A stretch of DNA of 64,000 bases from Armatimonadota bacterium (GTDB lineage Bacteria; Armatimonadota; Armatimonadia; Armatimonadales; Capsulimonadaceae): contig JANXMY010000150.1 of the NCBI GenBank assembly GCA_025354405.1, positions 85,411 to 149,410 on the forward strand. Direction: 5' to 3'. A program made the translations under genes and the position numbers. Below are positions 27,493 through 35,772 of this stretch, in pieces (within the stretch, counting starts at the first letter, position 1; every line of letters starts with the position of its first letter). The notes under the pieces are model-generated. The model did not search any database. It saw nothing but the letters and a program-made list of their open reading frames with translations, and was not told the DNA's origin.

Positions 27493-28779
27493 ATGTCTGT
27501 CTCTACGACTCAAACATCGACTTCTCTTTCTTCACTCCCACTTCCTGCGCCCTCTCAAACCATCGACCAGCAAATCGAAATGATCACACGCGGCACTTTC
27601 GACATCGTGCCGAAGGCGGACCTGAAGGCGAAGCTGCTCCAATCGGCCAAAAGTGGAAAGCCGCTTCAAGTCAAGCTTGGACTTGATCCCACAGCACCCG
27701 ATATTCACCTGGGCTTTGCCGTCGTCCTGCGGAAGCTGCGGCAGTTTCAGGATTTAGGCCACGAAGTCGTGATTATTATCGGAGACTACACGGCGCTTAT
27801 TGGTGATCCCTCTGGCCGTTCCACTACCCGGCCAATGCTCTCCTCGGAAGAGATCGCGGCGAATGGAAAGACCTATGTCACGCAGCTGGCAAAGGTTCTG
27901 GACCCCGAAAAAACCATCGTCCGTTTCAATAGTGAGTGGTTGGGGAAACTCTCATTTGCAGAGCTTGTAAATCTGGCATCAAAAATGACCGTTGCACAGG
28001 TGATGCAGCGTGAAGATTTTGCTAACCGATTTAGCCTTGGTCAGCCGATCGGTCTGCATGAGCTGCTTTACCCTCTGGCCCAGGCATATGACAGCGTGGC
28101 GATCCACGCCGATGTGGAGATGGGTGGGCAGGACCAGACATTCAATAATCTGGCAGGACGTGCCCTGCAAAAAGAGCTGGGTCAGGAGCCGCAAGTGGTT
28201 CTCTTGATGCCCCTGCTGGTAGGGCTGGACGGCATCAAAAAGATGAGCAAATCGCTCGGCAACTATGTCGGTATCAGCGAAGCTCCAATTCTCATGTTCG
28301 GCAAGCTGATGTCAATCAGTGACAGTTTGATGCCAACCTATTTCGAGCTTTGTACGGATGTACCGATGGAAGAAGTTCGAACGCTCACTGACGGAAATCT
28401 AACGCACCCCCGCGAGGCCAAGAAGCGGCTGGGACGTGAGATCATCACTCTCTACCATGGTGCGGAAGCCGCGCAGTCTGCCGACGATGAGTTTGAGCGT
28501 GTCCATAAAGAGCATCAGGTCCCCGAGGAGATGCCGGAAATCACTGTGTCATTGGATATCTGCACTGCCGATGGCCAGGTGCGTGTGACGGCCCTGCTCG
28601 TCGCAGCCGGTCTCGCTCCATCCTCGGGTGAAGCCAAGCGGCTGATTCAGCAGGGAGGCGTCAGCGTCGACGGATTAAAGCTCACCGATCCAGCCGGCAT
28701 GCTGGAGATACAGACCGGTCAGGTCATTAAAGTCGGCAAAAACCGCTTCGTGCGGCTTCTTGCCCCCACCGAAGTTTAG
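27493..28779 (+). CDS. tyrS: Tyrosyl-tRNA synthetase
   Basis: 428 residues of class I TyrRS. The HIGH-like motif is PDIHLGFAVVLRKLRQFQDL and the KMSKS motif is KKMSKSLGNYVG. A C-terminal S4 RNA-binding domain is present (APSSGEAKRLIQQGGVSVDG). The arrangement fits the TyrZ subgroup. The N-terminal 30 residues are Ser/Thr-rich and variable. No T-box leader is seen: the promoter abuts the ATG. The stop is followed 14 nt later by the ECF sigma gene. Confidence 0.96.
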   Translation: MSVSTTQTSTSLSSLPLPAPSQTIDQQIEMITRGTFDIVPKADLKAKLLQSAKSGKPLQVKLGLDPTAPDIHLGFAVVLRKLRQFQDLGHEVVIIIGDYTALIGDPSGRSTTRPMLSSEEIAANGKTYVTQLAKVLDPEKTIVRFNSEWLGKLSFAELVNLASKMTVAQVMQREDFANRFSLGQPIGLHELLYPLAQAYDSVAIHADVEMGGQDQTFNNLAGRALQKELGQEPQVVLLMPLLVGLDGIKKMSKSLGNYVGISEAPILMFGKLMSISDSLMPTYFELCTDVPMEEVRTLTDGNLTHPREAKKRLGREIITLYHGAEAAQSADDEFERVHKEHQVPEEMPEITVSLDICTADGQVRVTALLVAAGLAPSSGEAKRLIQQGGVSVDGLKLTDPAGMLEIQTGQVIKVGKNRFVRLLAPTEV

Positions 28780-28793
28780 TCTGAGGAAATCGT

Positions 28794-29492
28794 ATGGCTG
28801 AATTAGAGTTGCAACCCATATCAGGACAGTTATTTAACGGACAGCCGAACACGGGCCAGCCGCCATTCGGCATGTCAGCGATACTGGATGAAGACGGTCC
28901 AGCATCGCCGCCGCCGACCAATCCCGACCTTTTTGAGTCTGAGATGAACCCGCATCTTGACGCGCTTTACCGCAACGGTCTGCGCTTGACCGGAAATTCC
29001 AATGACGCCGAAGACCTGCTTCAGGATACGTATCTTCGGGCCTACCGCTTTTTTTATCAATATCAGCCGGGAACCAACGCTAAAGCATGGCTGTTCCGTA
29101 TCATGAACACAGTTTTTCTCAATGACTACCGACGAAAGTCGCGTCAGGGAGAAACGGTGTCTTATGATGGTTTGGAAGATTTCTTTCTCTATAACCGTTT
29201 GACGGAAGATGGAGTTACGGGTGTCGGCGGAGATCGTTCCGAGACGGAAAACCCGGAAAAAGCAGTGCTGGAGAAACTCGATATCGAGACGATCCAGCGG
29301 GCCATTGAGGCCCTGCCAATCGAGTTCCGGGATACGGTGGCTCTGGCAACTTTAGAAGAAATGTCCTATCAAGAAATAGCTGAGACTTTGGAGATACCTG
29401 TCGGCACAGTGCGGTCGCGACTTTCGCGCGGACGCAAGCTTTTACAGCGTGCTTTGTGGGAATACCTCAACGGAGAAGAGACTCGTGGATGA
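28794..29492 (+). CDS. ECF sigma factor, SigR/SigH-like (ECF12-type)
   Basis: 232 residues. A Pro-rich N-terminal tail of about 45 residues precedes sigma region 2 (LTGNSNDAEDLLQDTYLRAYRFFYQY, TNAKAWLFRIMNTVFLNDYRRK). Region 4 follows (IEFRDTVALATLEEMSYQEIA ... GTVRSRLSRGRKLL). The ALxxLPxxxR region is near IEALPIEFRD. These features and the overlapping zinc anti-sigma gene match the redox-responsive SigR/RsrA group of actinobacteria. GAGGAAA lies before the ATG. A thiol-oxidation response is likely but inferred. Confidence 0.92.
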   Translation: MAELELQPISGQLFNGQPNTGQPPFGMSAILDEDGPASPPPTNPDLFESEMNPHLDALYRNGLRLTGNSNDAEDLLQDTYLRAYRFFYQYQPGTNAKAWLFRIMNTVFLNDYRRKSRQGETVSYDGLEDFFLYNRLTEDGVTGVGGDRSETENPEKAVLEKLDIETIQRAIEALPIEFRDTVALATLEEMSYQEIAETLEIPVGTVRSRLSRGRKLLQRALWEYLNGEETRG

Positions 29493-29778
29493 GCCGGAAA
29501 AAGATGGCGGATGGGAGAAGGCGGGCGAGTGCGCCAGCGCTGATTTTTATTCGTGTGAAGCCGCTATACGGCGTTTGAATGAATATCTTGATCATGAGCT
29601 GACTGAAGCTGATCGGGTTACTGTGCTGAAGCATCTCGAATTTTGCCGCCCCTGTATGAGCCGGTTTACATTCGAGCAGACCTTGGTCATCTCGATCCGC
29701 CAGAAGATTTCGCATCTGTGCGTCCCCGCGACGCTTAAAGAAAAGCTGCATAGTCTTCTGCGAAACGACAAGCCGTGA
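29485..29778 (+). CDS. Zinc-binding anti-sigma factor (ZAS/RsrA-like)
   Basis: 97 residues from GTG 29485, which overlaps the end of the sigma gene by 8 nt and follows GGAGAAGAG, so translation is coupled. The ZAS motif H-x3-C-x2-C is seen in KHLEFCRPCMSRF. Upstream CEAAIRRLNEYLDHELTEAD is the typical first helix with an additional Cys, and another Cys follows in SHLCVPATLKEKL. Zinc release by thiol oxidation would free the sigma factor, as in RsrA. The ORF-track start inside the sigma gene is not supported. Confidence 0.9.
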   Translation: MDEPEKDGGWEKAGECASADFYSCEAAIRRLNEYLDHELTEADRVTVLKHLEFCRPCMSRFTFEQTLVISIRQKISHLCVPATLKEKLHSLLRNDKP

Positions 29779-29795
29779 CAGAGAGCATTGAGAGT

Positions 29796-29830
29796 AAAAG
29801 CCGCCCGGTAATTGCTGGGCGGCTTTTCTT
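29796..29830 (+). terminator. Terminator of the sigma/anti-sigma operon
   Basis: Stem aaaagccgccc / gggcggctttt followed by a T-rich tract. Confidence 0.9.
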
Positions 29831-29904
29831 TGTTTGTGGCTGCTGAGGTGACCGACCGTTGATACGCGGTAAGGCTGCCAAACCAACGAAACGTGGGAGT
29901 TTAC

Positions 29905-29947
29905 TCACGCTTCTTTTGGCTCACGCTTCTTTTGGCTCATGCTTCTT
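29905..29947. repeat. 16-bp tandem repeat
   Basis: The unit tcacgcttcttttggc occurs twice, followed by a partial third copy tcatgcttctt. It lies in a non-coding gap of about 350 bp that otherwise holds a terminator and a MITE-like element. Confidence 0.85.
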
Positions 29948-30001
29948 CACTGGCACTAACTTGAGAAGCCCTGCGTAACATCAGTTACTGACGGTTTTAT
30001 T

Positions 30002-30120
30002 GGGCTTTGCTGCATAGATACTCGGCTCCCTTTAAAGCCCAGGCCGAAACTTGGAGGGCAAAACTTGGAGGGGCGCAGCAAGCAGCTCCCCTCCATTGCG
30101 CCATTTATGCAGCAAAGCCC
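30002..30120. mobile_element. MITE-like element, 119 bp
   Basis: Perfect 15-bp terminal inverted repeats gggctttgctgcata / tatgcagcaaagccc. Both ends are flanked by ATT, a possible 3-bp target duplication. The interior is non-coding and carries another palindrome (ggaggggcgcagcaagcagc and cccctcc). The tips resemble ends of IS5-type elements, which would supply a transposase in trans. That affiliation is inference. Confidence 0.7.
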
Positions 30121-30131
30121 ATTGCAGCCCC

Positions 30132-30168
30132 AAAAAAACCGCCGTGCCCGGAGGGTACGGCGGTTTTT
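30132..30168 (-). terminator. Terminator after ssb
   Basis: Stem aaaaaccgccgt / acggcggttttt, ten nt after the ssb stop in the reverse direction. Confidence 0.85.
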
Positions 30169-30178
30169 GATGTTCATT

Positions 30179-30739
30179 CTAATTATCCGCAAACGGATCG
30201 TCGAGATCGTCGTCCATCGGGGGCGGCTGAGGCCGACGGGCCGGAGCCGCGGCTGCGGGGCGCGGGGCTGCGGCTGGAGGCCGTGCGGGGGCTGGGGCTG
30301 GGCTTTCGTCGGCGTATTCATCACGACCGCCGCCTCCGCTCGGGGCTGCGCTGCGGCTATAACCGCTGCTCTGGCCTCCGCCACCTCCACCTTCTTCGCC
30401 TTCCTTAGGCCGGTCCAGCGATTTCAGATTATCTACCACGACTTCGGTGTCACGACGCTTTTCGCCGGTCTGCGTCACGTACTCACGGACCTGCAATCGG
30501 CCTTCAACAGCGACGAGGCGGCCTTTGCCGAGGTAGTTTGCGGCATATTCCGCCGACTGACGCCAGGCGACGATACTGAAAAAATCAGCCTGTTTTTCCT
30601 GTCCGTTGCTGCGAGCTTCGGCAGACATCGGTCGATTGACGGCGAGTCGAAACTGGGTGACGGCGATGCCGCTAGGGGTATATTTGAGTTCGGGGTCGCT
30701 GGCCAGACGGCCAATCAAAATGACGCGGTTCAGATCCAT
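30179..30739 (-). CDS. ssb: Single-stranded DNA-binding protein
   Basis: 186 residues. The OB fold starts MDLNRVILIGRLASDPELKY, followed by FFSIVAWRQSAEYAANYLGKGRLVAVEGRLQV and DTEVVVDNLKSLDRP. The linker is Gly- then Pro/Ala-rich. The C-terminal tip DDDLDDPFADN contains the acidic-DPF element used to recruit repair and replication proteins, but has three residues after the usual terminal Phe. The start at 30739 follows AAAGGAAT. It lies downstream of rpsF, but rpsR and rplI do not follow as in the common rpsF-ssb-rpsR-rplI order. Confidence 0.95.
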   Translation of the reverse strand: MDLNRVILIGRLASDPELKYTPSGIAVTQFRLAVNRPMSAEARSNGQEKQADFFSIVAWRQSAEYAANYLGKGRLVAVEGRLQVREYVTQTGEKRRDTEVVVDNLKSLDRPKEGEEGGGGGGQSSGYSRSAAPSGGGGRDEYADESPAPAPARPPAAAPRPAAAAPARRPQPPPMDDDLDDPFADN

Positions 30740-30784
30740 TTTCGTATTCCTTTGCTGTTCTCGTAAACCAATGCAGTTGTCAAT

Positions 30785-30818
30785 TTTACCTCCCACCCCG
30801 AAAGGGTGGGGTGGGAGG
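30785..30818 (-). promoter_or_regulatory. Strong hairpin between rpsF and ssb
   Basis: Stem cctcccacccc / ggggtgggagg in the 86-nt gap. There is no clear T-run on the reverse strand, so it may act as an attenuator, an RNA stability element or a REP-like repeat rather than a full terminator. Confidence 0.55.
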
Positions 30819-30825
30819 GTCTAAC

Positions 30826-31320
30826 TTAGGCCGTCTCGGCGACGACTTCCGGGGTATCCGCTGCTGCTTCGGCGACTGGGGCCGCTTCTTCAGCCACTGG
30901 GGCCGCTTCGGCAACCGGGGCCGCTTCAGCGACTGGGGCCGCTTCGGCAACCGGGGCCGCTTCAGCGACTGGGGCTGGGGCTGGGGCTGGAGTGATCACT
31001 GGCAGGACTGGCTCGACCTCGTCCTGGCGGACGATTAAGAAGCGAATCTGATCTTCGCTGATCTGGAAGACGCGCCGCAGCTCAGCTTCGACCGCAGGCT
31101 TGCCATGAAACTGCATGATGACATAAATGCCTTCGGTGCGGCCTTTGATCTCGTAGGCCAGCTTGCGCCGTTCCCAGATATCGATCTTATCGACGGCTCC
31201 GCCGCCGGTCTCGATGAGGGTCTTGTACTTGGCGGTGATGGCGCCGATCTGCTCGTCTCCGAGCGTGGCGTCGACAATGTAAACGGCCTCATAGGGCTGT
31301 GTAATGGCGATGGACGGCAT
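30826..31320 (-). CDS. rpsF: 30S ribosomal protein S6 with long Ala/Pro/Val/Glu tail
   Basis: 164 residues compared with about 95-135 in most bacteria. The S6 fold is clear: YEAVYIVDATLGDEQIGAI, DIWERRKLAYEIKGRTEGIYV and a C-terminal beta strand. After about residue 105 the protein has a low-complexity tail built from APVAEA units encoded by an 18-bp minisatellite. GAGGAGG precedes ATG 31320. S6 binds S18 in the small-subunit platform. The tail is probably disordered and may vary in length between strains. Confidence 0.95.
   Translation of the reverse strand: MPSIAITQPYEAVYIVDATLGDEQIGAITAKYKTLIETGGGAVDKIDIWERRKLAYEIKGRTEGIYVIMQFHGKPAVEAELRRVFQISEDQIRFLIVRQDEVEPVLPVITPAPAPAPVAEAAPVAEAAPVAEAAPVAEAAPVAEEAAPVAEAAADTPEVVAETA
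30882..30985. repeat. 18-bp minisatellite in rpsF
   Basis: Alternating units ggccgcttcagcgactgg and ggccgcttcggcaaccgg are repeated in frame and encode repeated APVAEA. The pattern suggests unequal recombination or slippage. Confidence 0.9.
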
Positions 31321-31440
31321 AAAAATGCCTCCTCTCTCTGGGCTTGTATTTTTGGCCCCCGTCGGCTCGCCAAAGCCGAATGGGGCAGAGAGGAACAAAA
31401 ACCGAACGAGCCGGTCAAGTTCAACAATCGTGTTAACAAT
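31321..31440 (-). promoter_or_regulatory. rpsF leader, candidate S6:S18-binding RNA
   Basis: The predicted 115-120 nt leader contains a long-range stem ggctcg (31407-31412 on the reverse strand) / cgagcc (near 31364-31369). It is flanked by ACC on the 5' side and GACGG on the 3' side, resembling the CCG-containing element of known S6:S18 autoregulatory leaders. This is a visual match only. Confidence 0.35.
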
Positions 31441-31446
31441 CTCGTT

Positions 31447-31475
31447 ATTATAGCATGGTGCGGCTGAAAATACAA
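31447..31475 (-). promoter_or_regulatory. rpsF promoter
   Basis: On the reverse strand: TTGTAT (31470-31475), 17-nt spacer, TATAAT (31447-31452). Confidence 0.8.
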
Positions 31476-31496
31476 CCGGCTTTCGCTGCTGACAGC

Positions 31497-31535
31497 AAAA
31501 AAACACACCCGCGACTTGGAGGTCGCGGGTGTGAT
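31497..31535 (-). terminator. Terminator of the DUF1559 gene
   Basis: Stem cacacccgcgac / gtcgcgggtgtg, with a T-run on the reverse strand (aaaaaaa on the given strand). Confidence 0.9.
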
Positions 31536-31558
31536 AAAAGTCAGTGATAGTACTTAAC

Positions 31559-32404
31559 CTAATTGATGCTGAACGTGCCGGTAACATTGCCGTATCCGGT
31601 GTTCGCCGCCTTGAGTGGGCCGACAAAGTTGCCATTTGTTCCCGTATTGCAAGGCGGATTACTAGTAGAGTTCATATCTGTCGGACCTGAGGTGCCCACA
31701 TTGCCCACAACTGTGTTATTCCCACCTGCCGAGATTGCCGAACCACGCAGCCATTTCACATGCCCATCGGCAAACTCGAAATTGGATCCGTCGGTGTGTC
31801 GCCCCGTAGGCTTGTCATATGGATTAATGGCGAGGTTGGGAGTCACGTTGCTCGGCGCGCCCATTGCGTACCGGCCATTATTGTATCCTGTGCCGCAGAC
31901 GCCGTCCCCGGTCGCTGAAGCGTTCGAACTGGGAGCGAAGTCAGTGCTGGGGTCGCCCGAAGCGTTGGTGACTTCAAAGAGCTGAACCGTCTTCGCGGGG
32001 GAATCAAGCTGAGACAAAGCGATTCCGCCTGACGGCGGACCAAAGTTTGCATTCAGCCCATAGGAGATCGCGACAGCATTACCGGTTGCGGCTGTGGAGT
32101 CATCTGGACAGGTATAAACTCCTTTGGCTTTGACATACGAATAGATCGGTCCGGCCCAGGCGGTGGAATTATTGTAAGATGTTGCGTTTCCCGCCGGAAA
32201 TTTTTCGTCAGCATCCTGAGTGTACTGAATAAATCCTAGTCCCAGCTGCTTCATATTCGACTGACAGGAAGCACGGCGAGCATTCTCCCGTACTTTTTGG
32301 AACACGGGGAACAGAATAGCAGCCAAAATTGCGATGATGGCGATGACGACAAGCAGTTCGATCAAAGTAAAGCCGCGTCGCCGCGGTTGTGGATAAGATG
32401 ACAT
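31559..32404 (-). CDS. DUF1559 prepilin-like protein
   Basis: 281 residues. It has the same leader [20 protein letters not shown] and [17 protein letters not shown] block as the protein at 26.6-27.3 kb, but the bodies differ, so they are paralogues rather than a recent duplication. The H-x-DG-type box is [13 protein letters not shown]. The mature part is Gly/Ser/Asn-rich. GGAGGAAG precedes the ATG and a strong terminator follows, so it is monocistronic. Probably a pseudopilin-like extracellular protein. Confidence 0.9.
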   Translation of the reverse strand: MSSYPQPRRRGFTLIELLVVIAIIAILAAILFPVFQKVRENARRASCQSNMKQLGLGFIQYTQDADEKFPAGNATSYNNSTAWAGPIYSYVKAKGVYTCPDDSTAATGNAVAISYGLNANFGPPSGGIALSQLDSPAKTVQLFEVTNASGDPSTDFAPSSNASATGDGVCGTGYNNGRYAMGAPSNVTPNLAINPYDKPTGRHTDGSNFEFADGHVKWLRGSAISAGGNNTVVGNVGTSGPTDMNSTSNPPCNTGTNGNFVGPLKAANTGYGNVTGTFSIN

Positions 32405-32520
32405 TGTACTTCCTCCAAAAACTCCTCAGCAGTACGCTTAGATTTCGTACTGTTGCTATTATACATGATTTATCGCTAAATCACAAGAAGTTGAAAAAAT
32501 ATTTTTCTGCTGCCTACATC

Positions 32521-32713
32521 AGACCTCTTGCATCAGGTCTTCGTTCCCCGGATTGAAAATCCGGGTCTTTGATAGAGCGATTATCTACTGTGTAGACAGA
32601 GGAGATATTGTGGGCAGAGGAGATATTGCCTGACCCGGATCTTTGCCCGCCCTGCGGGCACTCGCACTTCTACAGACTCGGATTTCCAATCCGGGGATTT
32701 ATGTAAGAGGTCT
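32521..32713. repeat. Inverted-repeat element, variant of the CGGATTGGAAATCCG family
   Basis: Outer arms agacctcttgcat / atgtaagaggtct enclose a second pair ccccggattgaaaatccggg / ctcggatttccaatccgggg. The interior contains a short direct repeat (cagaggagatattg, two copies). It lies between a DUF1559 promoter and the LacI-type gene stop and has no coding capacity. Confidence 0.8.
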
Positions 32714-32714
32714 A

Positions 32715-33785
32715 TTATAAAAGGGGTGGGCACGCGGAGCCGCGGAGAAGGACTTCGTAGTCAAATACTTCATTTACGATATTCGGCGGCGGTATGGTGA
32801 TGAGAGGAGAGGGAGCAAGGGACAAACGGATCTGCTGCAGCAGGATTTCTACTGCTCGGCCTCCCATGCGCCGCAGTGGCTGGCGCACCGTCGTCAGTGG
32901 CGGGACCGTCATAAGAGCAAGTAGCGAGTCGTCAAAGCCTACGACGGATATCTGCTCTGGAACACGTATGCCACGCTCAGCCAGCACTGTCATACAGCCG
33001 TAGGCAATGGCATCGTTGGCACAAAAAAGGGCTGTGGGCAGAGGATCACTCCCAAGTCTATCCAGGAGCGTGGTCATGCGCAGACGCCCAGAATCAATGG
33101 TGTATTCCCCGACATGAACCAGTGAGGGATCATACACGATCCCGGCTGCTTCCAGTGCCCTCCGGTAGCCCTGCAGGCGAAGCATTCCGCCCGAACGCGC
33201 AGGATTGGCCGCAAAATGCAGAATACGCCGGTGGCCCTGACCAATCAGATACTCGACGATCGCAAACGCGCCGCTTTCATTATCAGCATCAAGGTTAGGA
33301 ATTAGTGAAAGCGCTGCATCACTATGCAGTGTGACAAATGGGGTGTGATTTTGCAGCGTCTCGGCGAAGCTTCGAGAAAACATCGGACTGATACAGAGCA
33401 TTCCGTCGATGCGTCCATCGCAAAACTGCAGCAGTTTTTTCTCGTCATGCTGCCAGTTCGTTACCGGGAAGATCGTTGTGTTCTGACCATGGACGGCACA
33501 CGCTGCCAGGATGCCGTTAAGTATCTCCAGAAAGTACAGATTGACGCTGTTCCCATCGGTCTCCGCAGCAACTCCGAGGGTATTCATACGCCGCCGAGAT
33601 AGGCCTCGTGCAACGCCGTTGGGCCGATACTGCAGACTCTCTGCTACCTTCTCAACGCGTGTTCGGGTCGTGTGTGAAACGCGCGTGGACGAATTGGTTC
33701 CGTTCAGGACGACGGAGACCGTCATCGCAGAAACACCTGCTTCGCGAGCGATATCCTGCAGCGTTGTCGCGTTTTTAAGTTTCAT
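32715..33785 (-). CDS. LacI-family transcriptional regulator
   Basis: About 356 residues. The N-terminal helix-turn-helix is TLQDIAREAGVSAMTVSVVLN, with the hinge helix YRPNGVARGLSRRR. A periplasmic-binding-protein-like ligand domain follows (GVAAETDGNSVNLYFLEILN ... ISVVGFDDSLLALMTVPPLT). It probably represses or activates sugar-use genes; no carbohydrate operon is adjacent. The start at 33785 fits the family; the ORF track extends 21 codons into the gap before the upstream gene. It lies 31 nt downstream of the SpoIIE-type phosphatase gene and may be cotranscribed. Confidence 0.92.
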   Translation of the reverse strand: MKLKNATTLQDIAREAGVSAMTVSVVLNGTNSSTRVSHTTRTRVEKVAESLQYRPNGVARGLSRRRMNTLGVAAETDGNSVNLYFLEILNGILAACAVHGQNTTIFPVTNWQHDEKKLLQFCDGRIDGMLCISPMFSRSFAETLQNHTPFVTLHSDAALSLIPNLDADNESGAFAIVEYLIGQGHRRILHFAANPARSGGMLRLQGYRRALEAAGIVYDPSLVHVGEYTIDSGRLRMTTLLDRLGSDPLPTALFCANDAIAYGCMTVLAERGIRVPEQISVVGFDDSLLALMTVPPLTTVRQPLRRMGGRAVEILLQQIRLSLAPSPLITIPPPNIVNEVFDYEVLLRGSACPPLL

Positions 33786-33816
33786 AAGCCTTGCCGATGG
33801 TGTCAGATTAGGAATC

Positions 33817-35619
33817 TCAGTGTCGTCGTGCCAGAACAAGGCAGGCATCGTCCAGCAATACCCCGCCTGCCCAGGTTTGCGCCCCCATCATAATATGCTG
33901 ACCCATGTCGCGCAGAGTTTCCTGAGACTTCGACCGAACTGCAAGCTGCCCTAGCCCTTCATATCCAAGCATCGTCTTCGGTCCCTGCGGACGAGCCTCG
34001 GTCAGGCCATCGGTAAAAAGGGCCAGCGTATCGCCGGCATAAAAAAGAAAATGGTTTTCCGTATATACTGCGCCCGGATGTACGCCCAGGAGGAGACCTC
34101 CCGAACTGAGCGGTTCGATCTCCCCGCTTTTGCGCAGAAGAAGAATCGGGTCGCCCCCAGCGGAAAGGCAAACTGCTTTTTCGGTCCCCGGGTCGATCAG
34201 GACCAGTGATAAAACCACCAGATGGTCGCTGCCCAGATCACCCTGTCTCTGCGCCTCGCAGATAAAATCATTGAGCCGCGCGATCGCTGCGGCCGGCTGC
34301 TCTACCTCGCGCAGGATCGCCCGCAGGACATATTTAATCTCCGCCGTCAGCTCGGCTGCCTGCAGGCCTTTCCCGGAAACATCGCCGACCACCAGTGCGA
34401 CTTTTCCTTGGCCGAGAGTAAACACGTCAAAAAAGTCGCCCCCAACTCGGGACTCTTCCGATGCGGCCTGATAGAAAGTTTCAACGGACAGGTTCGGGAA
34501 ATCATTCGGCGAGACAGTTCGCAGCATTAAATTCTCGAGCAGGCCTGAGACGTGCCTTTCTTTCTCCAACGCCTCCCGGAGTGCCAGCTCCGCCACTTTG
34601 CGTGCCGTGATATCCTGGGAGTAGGCCACGACACCGTTCTCCGAAGGGAAAATACGGACTTGCAGCCAGCGGCCCAGAGCCTGTGAGTATTCCTCAAACT
34701 CAGTCATCTGCCGCGTCGCGACTGCCCGCAGTCCCTCAATCTCGAAACCTGTTCCCAGTGTCGTCGGGAATACCTCCCATATGATTTGGCCGAGCAGTTT
34801 CTGTGGATCTTTGCCAATGGCCGAGCACATCGCCGCCGCACTCGAATTCAGATAGGTAAATCGCCACTCGCGATCCAGTGTGATAAACGTATCGGTAATC
34901 GTCTCTAATATTGAAATGATTTTGTGGTGGGCTGCTTCCACTTCGGCTTGTGCCGCCTCTCTGATGGCCAGCTCAACTCGCTCCTCCTCCGCTTTCTGCC
35001 TCTCAGTGACATCTTGGACCAGCCAGCGGAACGTCGGGACTTCCTGCGGGGACATCTGTGCCGCGACAATGGTAAAAGAAGCGTGGAAAGATGATGCCAC
35101 GTATTCTGGGAGTCCAGGGGAGACGCTGCGGCTGAGGCGCAAATTCCATTCCTGCGACTTAGCGCCGGCGCATCCAGACTGTAGTGCAGTGAGTTGCCGA
35201 TAGAATTCGTCCTTGTCCTCCTCGTGGACGTAGCGGCTCACTCTTTGATTTTGCAGATGGGAAAGATCGACATTCAGGAGAGAAGCTGCCGCCTGATTTG
35301 CTTCAAGAATCCGCCCTTCCAGATCAGTGACAAAATAACCGTCCTGAGCGAACTTAAACAAGTCTTGATAACGCAGCCGCTCGGTTACGAGGAGAGAGCA
35401 TGCCGCACTAAGCGCCTCATTTTTCGCCCGCAGCTCTTCCTCGGCAGCCCGCAGCTCTTCTTCAGCAGCCCGCAGCTCCTCGATGGTGACGTGCAGTTCA
35501 TTAAAGGCGTCCGGCAGGAGTCCCTGCTGATGGAGCATCGAATATCCTGACCGCTGATGCAGGCTGGCTATGCGGGCCTTGGCCTGGGTTAGCCGTTCAG
35601 AAACATTAAGGTCGGACAT
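33817..35619 (-). CDS. PAS-domain SpoIIE/RsbU-type serine phosphatase
   Basis: 600 residues. An N-terminal coiled coil with a tandem EELRAAEEELRAAEEELRA repeat precedes two PAS domains (FKFAQDGYFVTDLEGRILEA, SILETITDTFITLDREWRF). The PP2C-like SpoIIE domain has SRVGGDFFDVF as the first metal-site motif, VALVVGDVSGKGLQAAEL as the second, and LFTDGLTEAR. Such phosphatases dephosphorylate anti-anti-sigma factors in partner-switching pathways. A partner HATPase candidate is the membrane protein at 22.2 kb; no STAS protein is in the window. Confidence 0.92.
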   Translation of the reverse strand: MSDLNVSERLTQAKARIASLHQRSGYSMLHQQGLLPDAFNELHVTIEELRAAEEELRAAEEELRAKNEALSAACSLLVTERLRYQDLFKFAQDGYFVTDLEGRILEANQAAASLLNVDLSHLQNQRVSRYVHEEDKDEFYRQLTALQSGCAGAKSQEWNLRLSRSVSPGLPEYVASSFHASFTIVAAQMSPQEVPTFRWLVQDVTERQKAEEERVELAIREAAQAEVEAAHHKIISILETITDTFITLDREWRFTYLNSSAAAMCSAIGKDPQKLLGQIIWEVFPTTLGTGFEIEGLRAVATRQMTEFEEYSQALGRWLQVRIFPSENGVVAYSQDITARKVAELALREALEKERHVSGLLENLMLRTVSPNDFPNLSVETFYQAASEESRVGGDFFDVFTLGQGKVALVVGDVSGKGLQAAELTAEIKYVLRAILREVEQPAAAIARLNDFICEAQRQGDLGSDHLVVLSLVLIDPGTEKAVCLSAGGDPILLLRKSGEIEPLSSGGLLLGVHPGAVYTENHFLFYAGDTLALFTDGLTEARPQGPKTMLGYEGLGQLAVRSKSQETLRDMGQHIMMGAQTWAGGVLLDDACLVLARRH

Positions 35620-35737
35620 GGGAGTGACTACTCTCTGTTTTGCCTGTGCCTCGGCAGAACAAATTCTTGCAATATGTGGGCGGTGTGACCGAGACTAAGG
35701 CATCATCTAAATCTAAAAACTTGGCAACCACAAATCG

Positions 35738-35766
35738 ATTGTACAGGATACAGTGGGAATTGTCAA
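35738..35766 (-). promoter_or_regulatory. Consensus promoter for the SpoIIE-type phosphatase gene
   Basis: Reverse strand TTGACA (35761-35766), 17-nt spacer, TACAAT (35738-35743). It implies a leader of about 110 nt. Confidence 0.8.
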
Positions 35767-35772
35767 GAAACT

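Noticed and set aside
29905-29947. Possible CRISPR-like repeat
   Set aside because: Only two full tandem units without spacers; it is a simple tandem repeat.
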